Shown: piece after piece, positions 1 to 5,544 of the stretch | Numbering within the stretch: position 1 is the first letter of the stretch | Layout: every line of letters begins with the position of its first letter | Assembly: GCA_903823545.1 (NCBI GenBank) | Contig: CAIJTL010000057.1 | Location: forward strand, 1-5,544 | Length of the DNA: 5,544 bases | Reading direction: 5' to 3' | Source of the DNA: an uncultured Planctomycetaceae bacterium | Lineage (GTDB): Bacteria > Planctomycetota > Planctomycetia > Planctomycetales > Planctomycetaceae | Notes under the pieces: model-generated | The model's input: the letters and a program-made list of their open reading frames with translations, nothing else | Database searches by the model: none | What the model was told of the DNA's origin: nothing | Position numbers and translations under genes: made by a program

Positions 1-112
1 GAGGTCGTCGGCGTCGGCCAGTCGTTCTTGGATCGCCAAGAACTCTTCATACGGCAAATTGCTTCTGGCCATCTCTGACCAGGATTTCGGGATGCAGTTT
101 CAACTTCAGCAT
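1..112 (-). pseudogene. Phd/YefM-type antitoxin, frame-broken, cut by left edge
   Basis: Two consecutive minus-strand frames together resemble the N-terminus of a small Phd/YefM-family antitoxin, the DNA-binding, toxin-neutralising half of a type II toxin-antitoxin pair. The first frame starts at ATG 112-110, reads MLKLKLHPEILVRDGQKQFA then V, and hits TGA at 49-47. The second frame is open from 99 to the edge and from 57 reads LPYEEFLAIQERLADADDL. Spliced, they give the family pattern of (I)LxxDGxxxFxVLPYEEF followed by an acidic helix. The join falls at GCCGTATGAA, where an intact gene would need about 8 more bases (Leu-Pro plus two bases). A GGAA lies 6 nt before ATG 112. A shorter alternative is an intact ORF from ATG 72-70, which would lack the N-terminal strand. 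A toxin gene would be expected just beyond the left edge. The family call is from remembered sequence pattern; the break could also be a sequencing error. Confidence 0.55.
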
Positions 113-137
113 GATGGATTCCGGCTAACGGTTGGCG

Positions 138-449
138 TCATTCCACACCTTGTTTATCCCAAGCCATGATGACCAAATCGCAATCCGTTTGTAGATTGGG
201 AAATCGACAACAAAGTTGATCGAACGCTTCGACCATCTCGGCACGCGATTGAAAAAGAAACCCTTCGTCAAATTTCAGTGCGACCTTTGCTCGCGATTCA
301 TTCCCAACCTCAATCCACTTTCGAAGTGTGTCAATAACCTCTGCACCGTTGTCGTCAAGCAGCCAAACGAGTCGCCCATAAAGATCTGCCAACCATTCTG
401 GCTTCACACTCGACGCTTGCCGTTCGAAGATCTGTTCTGCCAAGTTCAT
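138..449 (-). CDS. Small protein of unknown function, coupled to serS
   Basis: This is an acidic protein of about 103 residues that I do not recognise. It has no signal peptide and no obvious membrane segment, so it is probably cytoplasmic. It begins MNLAEQIFERQ, has aromatic and leucine-rich stretches (WLADLYGRLVWLLDD) that look helical, and a paired-cysteine site LCCRFP near residue 80. I chose ATG 449-447 because a GGTGAG lies 4 nt upstream (454-459), overlapping the serS stop. An in-frame GTG at 458-456 overlaps that stop as GTGA and would add three residues (MRT). Either way the end of serS and this start interlock, which suggests translational coupling and co-transcription. It may be a lineage-specific gene. 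Being a real gene rests on the coupled start, the Shine-Dalgarno and protein-like composition, not on homology. Confidence 0.6.
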   Translation of the reverse strand: MNLAEQIFERQASSVKPEWLADLYGRLVWLLDDNGAEVIDTLRKWIEVGNESRAKVALKFDEGFLFQSRAEMVEAFDQLCCRFPNLQTDCDLVIMAWDKQGVE

Positions 450-453
450 CGTT

Positions 454-459
454 CTCACC
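454..459 (-). promoter_or_regulatory. Ribosome binding site for the small gene after serS
   Basis: GGTGAG on the minus strand, 4 nt before ATG 449-447 and overlapping the serS TGA (457-455). It favours ATG 449 over the in-frame GTG at 458 as the start and fits termination-reinitiation coupling with serS. Confidence 0.45.
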
Positions 460-1732
460 CAATCCGCTCAATCCCCATCCACTTTCTCAGCACTTCCGGG
501 ATGACGATGCTGCCGTCGGGTTGTTGGTGGTTTTCGAGGAGGGCGATCATGGCTCGCGTGATGGCGACGGCGGTGCCGTTGAGGGTGTGGACGAAGTGAG
601 TTCCCTTCTTGTCTGGCAGCTTGCAGCGGATGCCGAGGCGGCGGGCTTGGAAATCGGTGCAGTTTGAGGCGGAGGTGATCTCGCCCCACTCGCCCGCTTC
701 GCCGCGACCGGGCATCCAGGCTTCGAGGTCGTACTTACGATACGCCGGGCCGCCGAGGTCGCCGCTGGCGATGTCGAGGACTCGGTACGGAATCCCCAAG
801 CCTTGGAAGATCTCTTCTTCGATGCTCAGGATCTCTTGGTGGAACTTGTCGGACTCAGCGACGTCCGGCGCGGTGAAGCCGAACATTTCGACCTTCGTGA
901 ATTGATGAACGCGGTAAATCCCCTTCGTCGCCTTACCGTGCGAGCCTGCTTCTGTTCGGAAGCAGTGTGAGATCCCAGCGTACTTCAGCGGCAGCTTTTC
1001 GACGTCGAGGATGTGATCCTTCAACATGCCACCGAGCGTGATCTCGGCGGTTGCGACGAGGCTGAGGTCGGTTCCCGTGATGGAATAAATCTGAGTCTCC
1101 GGCCCGCGCGGTTGATAGCCCGTTCCTTCAAGCACTTCCATGCGAGCCAAGTCCGGCGTCGTGTGGAGCGTGAATCCAGCCTTGCGCAGCTTGTCGACGG
1201 CGTACTGGATCAATGCCAGTTCGAGCAGCACCGCTTCGTTCTTCAAGAAATAAAAGCCGTGGCCAGTGACTCGCGCGCCGGCTTCGAGGTCGATGAGATC
1301 ATGCTTCTCGGCGAGCGCGACGTGATCGAGAGCCTTGAAGTCGAACTTCTTGATCTCGCCAACGATGCGCACAACTTTGCTGTCCGCTTCCTGGCCGATC
1401 GGAGCATCTGGGTGCGTCATGTTCGGAATGCCGACCAGCACATCGCGCAGCAACGGTTCGACATCAGCCACTAGCTTCTCATTCGCCGTGATCGCTTCGC
1501 GAAGTTCCTTGCCGCGAGCGATCAGCTTTTGTTTTTCGTCAGCGTCCTTGATCTTGGGAATGATCGCAGACAGTTCTTTCTGTTCGCGACGCAGATTGTC
1601 CCCTTCGGCAATGAGCTGGCCTCGCCGCTCACGAAGCGAAGTGATTTGGCTCAGATCGACGGTCACTCCACGATTTCGACAGTTGGCTTCAACGGCTTCG
1701 AGATTGTCACAGACAAATTGCAGATCGAGCAT
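455..1732 (-). CDS. serS: Seryl-tRNA synthetase
   Basis: Class II aminoacyl-tRNA synthetase that charges tRNA-Ser (and tRNA-Sec where present) with serine, using ATP, in the cytoplasm. The 425 residues match the usual bacterial length. Residues about 1-110 are the N-terminal tRNA-binding arm: a charged, heptad-like long coiled-coil hairpin (about 30-95) following the standard opening MLDLQFVCDN. The catalytic core shows the serine-binding TxE loop (TAE, 228-230), motif 2 with FRTEAGSHGKATKG (258-271, including the ATP-contacting R259), the ExTSASNCTDFQ block (351-362), and motif 3 around LNGTAVAITR (385-393) with the invariant arginine R393. The LNGTA form replaces the LNGSG seen in E. coli; I regard this as tolerated variation. 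The start is the only one that keeps the canonical N-terminus; a GGAA 9 nt upstream is a weak ribosome site. It ends overlapping the next small gene. An inverted repeat lies 28 nt before its start. Confidence 0.98.
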   Translation of the reverse strand: MLDLQFVCDNLEAVEANCRNRGVTVDLSQITSLRERRGQLIAEGDNLRREQKELSAIIPKIKDADEKQKLIARGKELREAITANEKLVADVEPLLRDVLVGIPNMTHPDAPIGQEADSKVVRIVGEIKKFDFKALDHVALAEKHDLIDLEAGARVTGHGFYFLKNEAVLLELALIQYAVDKLRKAGFTLHTTPDLARMEVLEGTGYQPRGPETQIYSITGTDLSLVATAEITLGGMLKDHILDVEKLPLKYAGISHCFRTEAGSHGKATKGIYRVHQFTKVEMFGFTAPDVAESDKFHQEILSIEEEIFQGLGIPYRVLDIASGDLGGPAYRKYDLEAWMPGRGEAGEWGEITSASNCTDFQARRLGIRCKLPDKKGTHFVHTLNGTAVAITRAMIALLENHQQPDGSIVIPEVLRKWMGIERIG

Positions 1733-1760
1733 TTTGATATTCCGGAGTTCGGGAAGGCAT

Positions 1761-1858
1761 TTTCAACGCAAAGCCACAAAGAAACGCAGAGGTTCGCAAA
1801 GCAGTATGGGATTCTTTTCCGTCTTCTCTTTGCGGTGCTTTGCGTCTTTGCGTTGAAA
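1761..1858. repeat. Imperfect inverted repeat of CGCAAAG units
   Basis: The outer arms TTTCAACGCAAAG (1761-1773) and CTTTGCGTTGAAA (1846-1858) are perfect complements over 13 nt. Inside them the pairing continues imperfectly for about 20 more nt (CAAAG with CTTTG, then CGCAGAG with CTTTGCG), leaving a central part from about 1795 to 1825. Each arm is itself made of CGCAAAG-like units spaced roughly 8-10 nt apart. It fills most of the gap between the M24 peptidase stop and the serS start. There is no U-tract after the stem in the minus direction (the sequence ends GAAAATG), so it is not a standard intrinsic terminator. CGCAAAG-type intergenic repeats occur dispersed in planctomycete and other genomes, from my general recollection; a small non-autonomous mobile repeat or an mRNA hairpin are both possible. 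No coding potential is credible here. Confidence 0.75.
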
Positions 1859-1865
1859 TAAGAAT

Positions 1866-3035
1866 CTAGTCCAAAGCGATTGTGTGGTTGCTCAGCCGGC
1901 GGTAGCCGGTTTCGGTGATGAGGTAGTTGTGTTCGATGCGGACTCCGCCGACGCCGTCGACATACAGTCCGGGTTCGAGAGTGAGAACGTCTCCTGCGAC
2001 GAGTACATCTTCGCTTTGCGGGACGAGGATTGGTGCTTCGGGGTGTGCCAGTCCGATGCCGTGGCCCGCGTGATGCGTCAGGTGATCGTAGCCTTTGGTG
2101 ACAAACGACGACGGTTTGTATTGAGCACTCGCAGCGGCAAAGACGTCTGCCGCTCGTGCTCCGGCTTTGAGAACTTTCTCGGCGGCAGCCATCGCACGCT
2201 GGCAAATGGAGAAGACTTCGCGTTGTTCCGATGATGGCGTTCCGACTGCGATCACGTTCGTGAAGTCGCTGCGATAGCCTTCGAGCACCACCGAATAATC
2301 GAGAATGAACAATTCACCGTTTTGCAGAATGTGCTGAGTCGGCAAGCCGCCCGCTTTTGGTGAGGTGCCGTTTGTGACTCGGAAGTCACCGTAGATCAAG
2401 CCGACTCGACCAGCCGCTTGAAGCGACGCAGATTGCACGCCGCGATAAACATCGAGTTCCGTCATGCCTGCCTTGATGTGCTCTCTGGCCCAGGCCTGTC
2501 CGGCATCCGTCGCCTTCATGCACTCTTCGAGCAATGCGATTTCGTCCGGCTCTTTGCACCGTCGCAGGCTTCGCAATTCTGTGCCGATGGAAATGTTCGA
2601 CAGTCGAATATCGCCATCACCGATCGCATCGAGTGCTCCGGTCGGTAGCCATTCAGACTCGATCGCGCCGATTCGGCCTTTGAGCTTGTTCGCGACTTGT
2701 GACACCGCTTGAAACAAGACGTGATCACGATTCGTGACCGAGTGCTGATGGTCGTACCATGTCGCGGGAACTTGGTCGTCAACGAATGCTTCGCACATGC
2801 TCGACTTCAACGCGAAATTATCACCAAGCAGCGTCGCCTTCCCCGCAGCTTTGCCGCCGTCTCGTTCGAGCAACAACAACGCTCGCTCGCCGCCTGAAAA
2901 GCTGAACGGCGGAATCCAAAAGTTCGCGAGATATTTGACGTGTCGCGGATCGGCGATCAGCAACCATTCGACTTCGCTCGGCACAGCCGCCCAAAGTCGC
3001 GTACGGCGAATCAGACATCCCTCTTTGGTCAACAT
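1866..3035 (-). CDS. M24-family Xaa-Pro metallopeptidase
   Basis: Cytoplasmic dimetal peptidase of the pita-bread fold, expected to cleave Xaa-Pro bonds: Xaa-Pro aminopeptidase on N-termini of peptides, or a dipeptidase-like relative. The 389 residues fit the two-domain layout: an N-terminal creatinase-like domain (about 10-155, with the [15 protein letters not shown] strand-helix pattern) and a C-terminal catalytic domain (about 165-389) opening with the usual [14 protein letters not shown]. All five metal ligands are visible: D246 (FILDYS), D257 (YRSDFTN), H325 ([11 protein letters not shown]), E354 (TLEPGLY) and E368 (VRIEHN), so it should be active. The YRSDFTN form has asparagine where many members have arginine, which may affect exact specificity; I cannot choose between pepP, pepQ and other subgroups. 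A GTGGATC lies a few nt before ATG 3035. It follows the DUF5615 gene by 37 nt on the same strand and may share its transcript. Confidence 0.93.
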   Translation of the reverse strand: MLTKEGCLIRRTRLWAAVPSEVEWLLIADPRHVKYLANFWIPPFSFSGGERALLLLERDGGKAAGKATLLGDNFALKSSMCEAFVDDQVPATWYDHQHSVTNRDHVLFQAVSQVANKLKGRIGAIESEWLPTGALDAIGDGDIRLSNISIGTELRSLRRCKEPDEIALLEECMKATDAGQAWAREHIKAGMTELDVYRGVQSASLQAAGRVGLIYGDFRVTNGTSPKAGGLPTQHILQNGELFILDYSVVLEGYRSDFTNVIAVGTPSSEQREVFSICQRAMAAAEKVLKAGARAADVFAAASAQYKPSSFVTKGYDHLTHHAGHGIGLAHPEAPILVPQSEDVLVAGDVLTLEPGLYVDGVGGVRIEHNYLITETGYRRLSNHTIALD

Positions 3036-3072
3036 TCAGATCCACTTTCTCTTGGTGTCAAATGCACGAAAA

Positions 3073-3426
3073 TTATCTCAAACGAGCGAACCGAATTTTT
3101 TGATCGGTGGCAACTATGAACTGGCCAACGATCGATTCGCCGTATTGGTGAAGCACTCGTTCGACCGCCTCGACGCGCGTTGCCGGCGTCGACTTGGATA
3201 ATCGCAGGAGCACGATTCCGGCGTGCGGCAGATGATCGCGATAAACGGCCTCTCCAAAATCCTTGTCATCTGTAATCAGCACGCGTTTTTCATTCACAGC
3301 AAGACTCAGCCAATCAAGGTCTTCAGTTCCTGGCCCGGATTCTTGTGCGTCGAGAACATCAAATCCACGATCCCGCAGAAACTCGGTGACGGCTGCACCA
3401 GTGCATTCATCAACCAGAAACTGCAT
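3073..3426 (-). CDS. DUF5615 PIN-like protein (probable toxin)
   Basis: A 117-residue protein with the DUF5615/PIN-like (Mut7-C related) signature: opening MQFLVDECTG with acidic D6-E7, the GFDVLDAQE strand and turn, an acidic TEDLDWLSLA helix (E35, D36, D38), then LITDDKDFGE with D53, D54 and D56, and a basic KIRFARLR C-terminus. In PIN-like folds these clustered acids bind a divalent metal for RNA cleavage, so an RNase-type toxin is the likely role, inferred from the family rather than proven. It starts 15 nt after the stop of the DUF433 gene, its usual partner, with GGAGAG (3432-3437) 5 nt before ATG 3426. Full acidic set and length look intact. Expression is probably co-transcriptional with the upstream antitoxin and possibly trxB. 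Confidence 0.88.
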   Translation of the reverse strand: MQFLVDECTGAAVTEFLRDRGFDVLDAQESGPGTEDLDWLSLAVNEKRVLITDDKDFGEAVYRDHLPHAGIVLLRLSKSTPATRVEAVERVLHQYGESIVGQFIVATDQKIRFARLR

Positions 3427-3441
3427 AGGAACTCTCCGACT

Positions 3442-3696
3442 TCAGGCAACTTCCACTTCGGCAATCAGCGGCATGTAAGTGATGTCGGACATGGCCATCT
3501 TGGCAAACAACAAGCAAGCATAGATGTCTTCGCGAGATAGCCGCGGATACTCCACCAATATCTCGTCAAATGACATTCCGTGTCCGAGTGCATTGAGAAT
3601 GCACTCGACCGTCAACCGAGTTCCGCGAATGACCGGCTTACCGACCATGACTCGCGGATTGACGACGATGCGAGCGAGCAGTTCTTCATCGGCCAT
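3442..3696 (-). CDS. DUF433 protein (probable antitoxin)
   Basis: An 84-residue protein matching DUF433 (VapB45-like winged-helix domain): RIVVNPRVMVGKPVIRGTRL at residues 9-28, followed by TVECILNALGHGMSFDEIL, a YPRLSREDIYACLLFA segment, and a short C-terminal tail that would contact the toxin. The family usually pairs with DUF5615 or other PIN-like proteins as the DNA-binding antitoxin that neutralises the toxin and represses the operon; that role is inferred here. ATG 3696 has a strong AGGAG (3703-3707) 6 nt upstream, lying in the 17-nt gap after the trxB stop. No dedicated promoter is evident in so short a gap, so it either rides on trxB transcription or uses a promoter inside the trxB 3' end. 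Antitoxin-before-toxin order is the usual type II arrangement. Confidence 0.9.
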   Translation of the reverse strand: MADEELLARIVVNPRVMVGKPVIRGTRLTVECILNALGHGMSFDEILVEYPRLSREDIYACLLFAKMAMSDITYMPLIAEVEVA

Positions 3697-3713
3697 GTTT
3701 ATCTCCTAAATTG

Positions 3714-4775
3714 TTACTCAAATCCCTTCGCCGCCAACCAGCGTTCGGCGTCGAGGGCCGCTTGGCAGCCGGAGCCGGCGGCGGTGATGGCTTGGCGGTA
3801 GTAATCGTCAGCCACGTCACCGGCCGCAAAGACACCTTCGACTGTCGTGTAAGTGCGCTGCGGGGTGGTCCATTGGATGTATTTTTTCTCGGTGAGTGCG
3901 AGCTGGCCTTTCAGGAAGTCTGTATTCGGTGTGTGGCCGATCGCACAGAAATAGCCGGTGCATTCAAGCTCTTCGGTCTTGCTCGGATCAACGGTGCTTT
4001 GCAGTCGCACTCCGGTCACTCCCGCTTGGTCGGTGCCGAGGACTTCCGCAATCGTCGAGTTCCACCTCACTTCGATCTTCGGATTCGCGAGGACTCGTTC
4101 GCCCATGATCTTGCTGGCTCGGAAAGAATCGCGGCGATGAATGATGTAAACCTTCGAGCCGAACTTCGTGAGGTAGCTCGCTTCTTCCATCGCACTGTCG
4201 CCGCCGCCGATCACGACCAAAGGCTTGTTGCGAAAGCGAGGTAATGCCCCGTCGCAGACCGCACATGCCGAGACGCCCATGTTCTTGAATCGGTCTTCAG
4301 ACGGAAGACCGAGATAGTTCGCACGAGCGCCCGTGGCGACGATGACGGAAAGCGCCTTGATCGTCTGGCCTTCCAACGTCTTCAAGACAAAGGGATGTTG
4401 GCTGAAATCCACATCGACAACGTCATCGGTGATGATACGTGTGCCGAAGTTGACCGCTTGTTGTCGCATCAATTCAACGAGATCAGGGCCAGTCACGCCA
4501 TGAATGTGTCCCGAAAACAAATACGGTTGCCGATCAGCGGGGATCGCACTGGCGAGATACGCTTGCAAGTCACCGGCGGGGAAACCAGGGTAATTCTCGA
4601 CCTCTGTCGTCAGCGCCAATTGCCCCTTCGGCAACGTCCCTTTGAGGCGATTATCTTCTGTCAAAGCCCCTTCAATGACCAGCGGACTGAGGCTGGCTCG
4701 TGCGGTGTAGATGGCCGAGGCCCAACCGGCGGGCCCGGAACCGATAATGACAACTCGTTCGGGGTGAATGGACAC
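3714..4775 (-). CDS. trxB: Thioredoxin reductase with two insertions
   Basis: FAD-dependent, NADPH-using disulfide reductase that recycles thioredoxin in the cytoplasm. From GTG 4775 it has 353 residues, longer than the usual 310-330. Visible elements: FAD-binding [11 protein letters not shown] (8-18), the redox-active CAVC (171-174) within [20 protein letters not shown]-binding [12 protein letters not shown] (188-199), the [12 protein letters not shown] segment that contacts the NADPH phosphate, and the C-terminal FAD motif [20 protein letters not shown] (315-334) followed by a [14 protein letters not shown] helix. Compared with E. coli TrxB there are two extra stretches: about 12 residues near 38-49 and about 25-28 near 67-94, before [12 protein letters not shown]. 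Upstream codons to 4943 stay open, but their translation is basic and unlike the family, and GGAG 6 nt before the GTG fixes the start. It leads the minus-strand cluster, 17 nt before the DUF433 gene. Confidence 0.96.
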   Translation of the reverse strand: MSIHPERVVIIGSGPAGWASAIYTARASLSPLVIEGALTEDNRLKGTLPKGQLALTTEVENYPGFPAGDLQAYLASAIPADRQPYLFSGHIHGVTGPDLVELMRQQAVNFGTRIITDDVVDVDFSQHPFVLKTLEGQTIKALSVIVATGARANYLGLPSEDRFKNMGVSACAVCDGALPRFRNKPLVVIGGGDSAMEEASYLTKFGSKVYIIHRRDSFRASKIMGERVLANPKIEVRWNSTIAEVLGTDQAGVTGVRLQSTVDPSKTEELECTGYFCAIGHTPNTDFLKGQLALTEKKYIQWTTPQRTYTTVEGVFAAGDVADDYYRQAITAAGSGCQAALDAERWLAAKGFE

Positions 4776-4781
4776 GAGGGA

Positions 4782-4785
4782 CTCC
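4782..4785 (-). promoter_or_regulatory. Ribosome binding site fixing the trxB GTG start
   Basis: GGAG on the minus strand, 6 nt before GTG 4775-4773. It supports the GTG as the start rather than an in-frame ATG at 4943, which would add 56 residues before the FAD-binding strand that normally begins within 10 residues of the N-terminus. Confidence 0.6.
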
Positions 4786-4950
4786 GTTGAAGGCAAAAGT
4801 GCAACTACGCGGAGATCGTCCTGACTGCGACCGCGAAACGACCACAGGAACAAATTCAACCGCTTTCTAACGACCGCAATACGTATGCGGCGACTAGAGG
4901 GCGAACGATACGCGACGACCAGCAAGTCGGGCAAACGTCGCACGAGTGAA

Positions 4951-4978
4951 TTGCGGTCGAACGACGAGTTTCCATAAT
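4951..4978 (+). promoter_or_regulatory. Candidate promoter for the Rpn-like gene
   Basis: TTGCGG (4951-4956), a 16-nt spacer and CATAAT (4973-4978, five of six matches to the consensus -10). Transcription would start near 4985, giving a leader of about 50 nt before ATG 5035. The -35 is weak, and planctomycete promoter consensus is not something I can verify here. Confidence 0.35.
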
Positions 4979-5034
4979 TCCTCGCATTCTCGACGATGGC
5001 GATGTTTGAGTGAACTCAGAATCGGAGTGATTTG

Positions 5035-5544
5035 ATGGCAAAATCTCCTGTGAGCACGACCGCTTCCAAGTCAGCCAGCTCAGGGATGACGTTTGATGCC
5101 ACGCTCAAGCATCTGTTGGAGATGAATCCGCGAGCCTGGGCTAAGTTGCTGGGTGCTGGCGATCACGAGCAAGTGGAACTCGTCGATGCGGACCTGTCCA
5201 CAGTCTCGCCGCGAGCCGATAAGGTGTTCCGCTTTGTAAAGCCCGAACCTTGGCTGATGCACGTTGAGTTTCAAGCGAGCTATGACTCGCAGATCGACTG
5301 GCGTACGTTGCAGTACCAAGTGCTGCTTGCGAGACGCGAACAACTTCCGGTCCACAGCGTTGTGGTATTGCTGCGGTCGGAAGCGAACGGCCCGGCAACG
5401 AGTGGTGTCCTTACCTGCCAAGACATTTTGGACGGTGCTCAATCACTCTGGTTCCGCTATCGTGTCGTTCGGTTGTGGGAGATTTCGGTCGAAGAGTTGT
5501 TGTCGGCGGATTTGGCGCTGCTGCCGCTGGCTCCGATCGCCAAC
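5035..5544 (+). CDS. Rpn/PD-(D/E)XK nuclease-like protein, 3' end missing
   Basis: The first 170 codons of a plus-strand gene that runs off the right edge. It resembles the Rpn (recombination-promoting nuclease, also annotated putative transposase, YhgA-like) group of PD-(D/E)XK nucleases. After a short Ser/Ala-rich leader, MTFDATLKHLLE starts the fold. The likely catalytic set is D62 (SPRADKVFRF) and E78-x-Q80 (MHVEFQASYD), the E-x-Q variant being typical of this group. Then come LQYQVLLARREQLPVHSVVV and a WFRYRVVRLWEISVEELLSA block, ending LLPLAPIAN at the edge, a region conserved in relatives I recall. GGAG (5024-5027) 7 nt before ATG 5035 supports this start; ATG 5086 inside MTFDATL is an alternative closer to the domain. 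Activity is inferred only. Whether the C-terminus is intact cannot be seen. Confidence 0.8.
   Translation, partial: MAKSPVSTTASKSASSGMTFDATLKHLLEMNPRAWAKLLGAGDHEQVELVDADLSTVSPRADKVFRFVKPEPWLMHVEFQASYDSQIDWRTLQYQVLLARREQLPVHSVVVLLRSEANGPATSGVLTCQDILDGAQSLWFRYRVVRLWEISVEELLSADLALLPLAPIAN

Larger units (their letters stand above)
4776..5034. other. Divergent intergenic region between trxB and Rpn-like gene
   Basis: A 259-nt spacer separating two divergent starts, expected to carry promoters for both. Open frames crossing it have no protein-like composition. For the plus-strand gene there is one plausible promoter (4951-4978). For trxB I see only weak matches, the best being TTGCCC (4929-4934) and TATCGT (4905-4910) on the minus strand with an 18-nt spacer. 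No riboswitch, tRNA or terminator structure is recognisable. Confidence 0.6.

Noticed and set aside
216..599. Plus-strand frame opposite the small gene and the serS 3' end
   Set aside because: It spans two minus-strand genes and has no recognisable features.
1335..1861. Plus-strand open frames antisense to the serS 5' end, running through the inverted repeat
   Set aside because: They mirror serS codons, have low-complexity Ser/Arg-rich translations and cross the repeat; serS is certain.
1663..2205. Minus-strand frame of 180 codons bridging the peptidase end, the repeat and the serS start
   Set aside because: Arg/Ser/Pro-rich translation typical of an out-of-frame shadow, overlapping two well-supported genes.
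3040..3050. ATCCACTTTCT shared between the peptidase 5' flank and the serS 3' end (477-487)
   Set aside because: An 11-nt match once in 5.5 kb with no shared context is consistent with chance.
3711..4244. Plus-strand frame of 177 codons opposite trxB
   Set aside because: It is antisense to the conserved trxB motifs, with no ribosome site or recognisable domain.
4877..4884. Palindromic ATACGTAT-like stretch in the divergent spacer
   Set aside because: Too short, and not placed at a convincing promoter for either gene.
4776..4943. In-frame N-terminal extension of thioredoxin reductase to an ATG at 4943
   Set aside because: The 56 added residues are arginine-rich and unlike the family, the FAD-binding strand normally begins near the N-terminus, and GGAG precedes the GTG at 4775.
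5007..5018. Short palindrome TGAGTGAACTCA just before the Rpn-like gene
   Set aside because: Arms of only 5 nt are expected often by chance, and nothing else points to an operator here.

Overview
The window looks like a chromosomal segment of a moderately GC-rich bacterium, most likely a planctomycete. This is inferred from three things: the insertion-bearing thioredoxin reductase, an intergenic repeat built on a CGCAAAG motif, and DUF433/DUF5615 and Rpn-type accessory genes packed against housekeeping genes. No rRNA, tRNA, CRISPR array or complete insertion sequence is visible.

Layout: everything from about 4775 down to 1 is on the minus strand and may be read as one or a few transcripts. 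In transcription order it holds thioredoxin reductase (trxB, 3714-4775), a small antitoxin-like DUF433 protein (3442-3696), a PIN-like DUF5615 protein (3073-3426), an M24-family Xaa-Pro type metallopeptidase (1866-3035), a 133-nt gap mostly filled by an imperfect inverted repeat (1761-1858), seryl-tRNA synthetase (serS, 455-1732), a small protein of unknown function translationally overlapped with serS (138-449), and the start of what reads as a frame-broken Phd/YefM-type antitoxin running off the left edge. On the plus strand, divergent from trxB across a 259-nt spacer, an Rpn/PD-(D/E)XK nuclease-like gene starts at 5035 and runs off the right edge.

Functionally, redox homeostasis (TrxB), peptide turnover (M24 peptidase) and aminoacylation of tRNA-Ser (SerRS) are core functions. 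The DUF433/DUF5615 pair is very probably a type II toxin-antitoxin-like module sitting inside this housekeeping cluster with short spacers. A second, apparently decaying antitoxin and an Rpn-type nuclease flank the cluster. I do not see a clearly new system. The observations most worth a second look are the 8-nt frame break in the Phd-like antitoxin, the two insertions in the thioredoxin reductase, the inverted repeat in front of serS, and the unidentified small gene coupled to serS.
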